17,677 bases of DNA. Origin: JAZDDE01 sp039714435. Lineage in GTDB: Bacteria; Gemmatimonadota; Gemmatimonadetes; Palauibacterales; Palauibacteraceae. The notes beneath the pieces were generated by a model. The model was not told the DNA's origin. It did not search any database and saw only the letters and a program-made list of their open reading frames with translations. The stretch covers positions 1 through 17,677 of the forward strand of contig JBDLJJ010000045.1 in NCBI GenBank assembly GCA_039714435.1, read 5' to 3'. How positions within the stretch are numbered: position 1 is the first letter of the stretch; the number at the start of each line of letters is the position of its first letter. A program made the position numbers and the translations under genes. This document shows positions 14,824-17,677 of this stretch, piece by piece.

Positions 14824-17358
14824 GTGACGACGCCGTCTCGCTCCAGCGAACGAATCATCTCCCGCCTTATCGAGGACGAACTACGAGATTCGTTCATCGA
14901 CTATTCCATGAGCGTGATCGTTCAGCGCGCCCTCCCCGATGCCCGCGACGGGCTGAAGCCAGTGCACCGCCGCATCCTGTACGCCATGTACAAGGCCGGC
15001 CTGTTTCCCGACCGAGGATATAAGAAGTGCGCCACGGTAGTCGGGGACGTACTCGGTAAGTACCACCCGCACGGAGACAGCGCTGTCTACGACACGCTCG
15101 TGCGCATGGTGCAAGATTTTTCTCTCCGTTATCCGCTTATCGACGGACAGGGGAATTTCGGTTCGATCGACGGCGACAGCGCGGCAGCCTACCGGTACAC
15201 AGAGGCGCGGCTGGCTCCGATCGCGCTGGAACTGCTGGCGGACATCGAGGAGGACACCGTCGAATTCCTGCCGAATTTCGACGGGCGGCTGGAGGAGCCC
15301 CGAGAACTCCCGGCCCGGCTTCCGCACCTCCTGCTCAACGGAACTGACGGAATCGCGGTCGGAATGGCCACCAAGATTCCGCCTCACAATCTGACAGAGC
15401 TGGCACGGGCCGCGGATCATCTGGTGTGTAATCCGGACGCCACCTCCGAAGACCTCATGGGCTTTGTCGAAGGGCCGGATTTCCCGACACACGGATACAT
15501 ATGGGGATACGAGGGAATCGGCGACGCCTATCGGACAGGCCGAGGGCTGATCGAAATGCGCTCACGTATGCATGTAGAAGAAGGCAGCTACGGGAAGGAT
15601 TCGCTCATCGTAACGGAACTTCCTTATCAGGTGAGCAAGGCTCGAATCATCGAACAGATCACCAAGGTCGTGCGCAGCGGCCGGCTGGATTCGATTACCG
15701 ACCTGCGCGACGAGTCCGACCGTGACGGGGTGCGGCTGGTAATAGAGCTGAAGAAGGGGGCCGACCGCGAAAAAGTCCTGAAGACGCTGTTCCTCAAGAC
15801 GCAGCTGCGAACAACGTACGGCGTGATCATGCTGGCGCTTGTGGACGGGAAGCCCGTTCAGTTGGATCTCAGAGGCTGCCTCGACTGCTACGTTCAGCAC
15901 CGCCTGGGAGTGATCAAACGGCGCGCCGCCTTCCGCCTGGACAAATCCGAAGATCGCGCCCACGTGGTGGCCGGACTGCTCAGGGCCCTGGACGACCTGG
16001 ACCGGGTGATCGAACTGATTCGAAGCTCGGAGACCCCGGAAGTAGCATCTCTGAGGCTGCAGGAGGAGCTCGAGCTGAGCGAGCGTCAGGCCCAGGCCAT
16101 CCTGGCCATGAGGCTGGCTCGGCTTACGGGTCTCGAGGGGACCAAGCTGCGCGAGGAGCACGACTCCCTGCTCGACAGTATCGCCGAGCTGCGGCAGGTG
16201 GTGGCCGAGGATTCAGTGCGGCGCACGCTACTTCGTGAGGATCTGGCCGAGCTGACAGAGCGCTACGGCGATGAGCGCCGAACCGAGATCCTGGACGAGA
16301 GCCAACCGTTCCCCCTGCCGGTCGGAGGTTCCGGAGAGGCCTCTCTGATCCTCGTGACCCGGAAGGGTTTCGTGAAATCCAGCCCGGTGCGCTCTGGAGC
16401 GGGGTTGGCGGGATCCGAAGCCCTCACCGAGCGCGAGGGTGACTTCGTGCGCCAGGCTTTCATGTGCCAGTCGGATGACACTCTCCTGGTCTTCACCGCC
16501 GCGGGCCACGTATACGGCTTCCGGGCGGAAGATCTTCCGCGCGGGACCAAATCGTCGCGCGGACGGCCTGTGTCCGAAATGGTGGGTGTGGAATCTGGAG
16601 ACGAGGTTATCGCGCTCGTCCCCGTGAACGATTTCACCGGGCCAGGAGCCATTCTTATCGCCACGGAAAAAGGACGGGTCAAGAGAACGTGGCTGCGAGA
16701 GTTCGCCAACGCGCGCGCCGCGGGCATTCGGGCCACCGGCCTGGCCGAGGGGGACCGTGTACTCGGAGTCACACTGACGGGAGGAGCGGAGGATGTCGTC
16801 CTGACTTCCCGGCGCGGCATGGGCATTCGCTTCAACGAAACAGAGGTGCGCGCCATGGGCCGCTCGGCCCGGGGCGTAAAAGGGCTGGAGCTTAGTAAAG
16901 GCGATTCCGTAGTCGCCCTGGCTACTCCGCGGCGCGACAGCGATCTGGCCCTGGTCACGACCGGCGGCTTCGGCAAGCGAATCCCGGTTCAGGAGCTGCG
17001 GACTCAGGGTCGGGCCGGAAAGGGCGTGCACATACTGCCCGAGCGGGAATCGGCGGGAGATATGGCCGGGATGGTGGAAGTGCACCCGGGGGCCAGGATC
17101 GCCTGTGTCCTGAAAGATGGGAACGTGGTGCAGGTAGACACCGAGCGGCTTTTGGCCGGAGGGCGGCGTACAGCGGGCGTTCGTGTGCGCGAACTCACCG
17201 ACATCGGCGGGACCGTGGCCTCGGTGCATCCGCTGCGATCCGGGCCGGAGCCCGTGCTGGGTGCGGCCGGGCCGGCGGGCGCAGAGCCCGAGTCCGCTGA
17301 GGCGCCTGAAGCGCCCGAAGCGCCCGAACGGCAGGGTGAGCTGGACCTGGCTGAGTGA
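14824..17358 (+). CDS. type IIA topoisomerase subunit A (GyrA/ParC family), GyrA box not seen
   Basis: The breakage-reunion subunit of an ATP-dependent topoisomerase, 844 residues. GTG 14824 is chosen because AAGGAGG (14806-14812) lies 11 bases upstream and the family start (ERIISRLIEDELRDSFIDYSMSVI) follows; an in-frame GTG at 14794 is less likely. The catalytic core is intact: catalytic Tyr125 in RYTE, and the quinolone-pocket helix HPHGDSAVYD with Ser86 and Asp90, the wild-type susceptible residues of E. coli GyrA. A six-blade-like C-terminal domain follows from about 508, including VYGFRAEDLPRGTKSSRGRP and RAMGRSARGVKGL. Where gyrases have QRRGG(R/K)G, this protein reads GAGLAGSEALT, so it may work as topoisomerase IV or a second GyrA rather than a classical gyrase. 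It ends in an acidic, Ala/Pro/Glu-rich tail. Confidence 0.93.
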   Translation: MTTPSRSSERIISRLIEDELRDSFIDYSMSVIVQRALPDARDGLKPVHRRILYAMYKAGLFPDRGYKKCATVVGDVLGKYHPHGDSAVYDTLVRMVQDFSLRYPLIDGQGNFGSIDGDSAAAYRYTEARLAPIALELLADIEEDTVEFLPNFDGRLEEPRELPARLPHLLLNGTDGIAVGMATKIPPHNLTELARAADHLVCNPDATSEDLMGFVEGPDFPTHGYIWGYEGIGDAYRTGRGLIEMRSRMHVEEGSYGKDSLIVTELPYQVSKARIIEQITKVVRSGRLDSITDLRDESDRDGVRLVIELKKGADREKVLKTLFLKTQLRTTYGVIMLALVDGKPVQLDLRGCLDCYVQHRLGVIKRRAAFRLDKSEDRAHVVAGLLRALDDLDRVIELIRSSETPEVASLRLQEELELSERQAQAILAMRLARLTGLEGTKLREEHDSLLDSIAELRQVVAEDSVRRTLLREDLAELTERYGDERRTEILDESQPFPLPVGGSGEASLILVTRKGFVKSSPVRSGAGLAGSEALTEREGDFVRQAFMCQSDDTLLVFTAAGHVYGFRAEDLPRGTKSSRGRPVSEMVGVESGDEVIALVPVNDFTGPGAILIATEKGRVKRTWLREFANARAAGIRATGLAEGDRVLGVTLTGGAEDVVLTSRRGMGIRFNETEVRAMGRSARGVKGLELSKGDSVVALATPRRDSDLALVTTGGFGKRIPVQELRTQGRAGKGVHILPERESAGDMAGMVEVHPGARIACVLKDGNVVQVDTERLLAGGRRTAGVRVRELTDIGGTVASVHPLRSGPEPVLGAAGPAGAEPESAEAPEAPEAPERQGELDLAE
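17302..17328 (+). repeat. three tandem 9-bp units encoding A-P-E in the topoisomerase tail
   Basis: GCGCCTGAA (17302-17310), GCGCCCGAA (17311-17319) and GCGCCCGAA (17320-17328) are in-frame tandem units encoding Ala-Pro-Glu three times. They lie in the disordered acidic tail after the last blade, where slippage-type length changes would be tolerated. Confidence 0.7.
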
Positions 17359-17677
17359 TCGGCCGACGCGCAGACGAGTTCTCTCAGGAGCAGATCACCG
17401 CGCCTCCCGATGAGGCACGCCGTTACAGGAAGGGCGTCTTTGTACCGGTAGATACGGAGGGAATGTCCGACGCGCCGGATTCGGCCGCCTTCCCGTCCCG
17501 CGGGTCCGGCCCCCCGTTCAAGATCCGAGACGACGTGCCACGCGTTCCCGGGGTCAGAAACGTCGTCGGGCCGTCGGTCATCGCACTGGCCATGGGGCTG
17601 GGCGCGGGCGAACTGCTCCTGTGGCCCAATCTGATCACCGTAAACGGGTACTCGATCTGGTGGCTGCTGTGGATTGG
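17355..17677 (+). CDS. Nramp-like membrane transporter, N-terminal part only
   Basis: The frame runs open to the right edge; 107 residues are visible. After a charged, hydrophilic N-terminus of about 65 residues comes PRVPGVRNVVGPSVIALAMGLGAGELLLWPNLITVNGYSIWWLLW, which resembles the first two helices of Nramp-family proteins. In canonical Nramp the TM1 unwound segment is DPGN, which binds divalent metal. Here the corresponding stretch appears to be GAGE, so this belongs to a divergent Nramp-like group and its substrate is open. The GTG at 17355 overlaps the topoisomerase TGA (GTGA), suggesting coupling. An in-frame ATG at 17463 (MSDAPDS) is an alternative, but its GGAGG is only two bases away, too close for good pairing. 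Confidence 0.7.
   Translation, partial: MIGRRADEFSQEQITAPPDEARRYRKGVFVPVDTEGMSDAPDSAAFPSRGSGPPFKIRDDVPRVPGVRNVVGPSVIALAMGLGAGELLLWPNLITVNGYSIWWLLWI

Noticed and set aside
16228..17229. 333-residue minus-strand frame opposite the topoisomerase gene
   Set aside because: The plus strand is unambiguous GyrA-family coding; the antisense is His/Arg/Gly-rich with no domain.

Overview
The window is a dense, high-GC bacterial chromosome segment of mostly housekeeping and envelope genes. An RND efflux operon with a TolC-type channel and a lipoprotein adaptor implies two membranes. MqnA implies menaquinone made by the futalosine route. Alternative starts (GTG, TTG) are frequent. The mix (TrxR-like ferredoxin-NADP reductase, MqnA, Nramp-like protein, GyrA-family protein after rho) would fit Gemmatimonadota or a neighbouring phylum. 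That placement is an inference from protein style, not a search. I saw no insertion sequences, prophage, CRISPR array, rRNA or tRNA.

Layout. (1) 1-323, plus strand: 3' end of an AHSA1/SRPBCC-domain gene. (2) 485-6077, plus: a tripartite efflux operon in the order inner-membrane pump, outer-membrane channel, periplasmic adaptor. (3) 6103-11443, minus, transcribed right to left: mqnA, ssb, an NAD(P)-binding SDR-like protein, an AI-2E family membrane protein, a CDP-alcohol phosphatidyltransferase and a TrxR-like ferredoxin/flavodoxin-NADP reductase. From the SDR gene onward the gaps are very short (34, 3 and 13 nt). ssb is set apart by a structured 131-nt leader and is followed by a GC-rich hairpin. 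(4) 11483-12427, plus: an orphan MCE-domain protein divergent from mqnA with only 39 bp between start codons. (5) 12467-12823, minus: a small basic protein of unknown function, divergent from rho. (6) 13013-17677, plus: rho, an unrecognised 148-residue protein, a GyrA/ParC-family topoisomerase subunit, and the start of an Nramp-like transporter whose GTG overlaps the topoisomerase stop.

How the genes work together. Only the efflux operon is an obvious functional unit. The minus-strand run mixes electron transfer (MqnA, ferredoxin reductase), phospholipid synthesis and DNA maintenance. The rho-topoisomerase block is information processing.

I did not find a convincing undescribed system. The points most worth a second look are: a GyrA-family protein with a six-blade-like C-terminal domain but no GyrA box; an SSB without the usual acidic tip; a tandem, synonymously diverged copy of the reductase's last codons beyond its stop; two membrane-protein genes in the same frame separated only by TGA and one codon; a long hairpin in the ssb leader; an inverted repeat overlapping the candidate rho promoter; and an Nramp-like protein lacking the DPGN metal motif.
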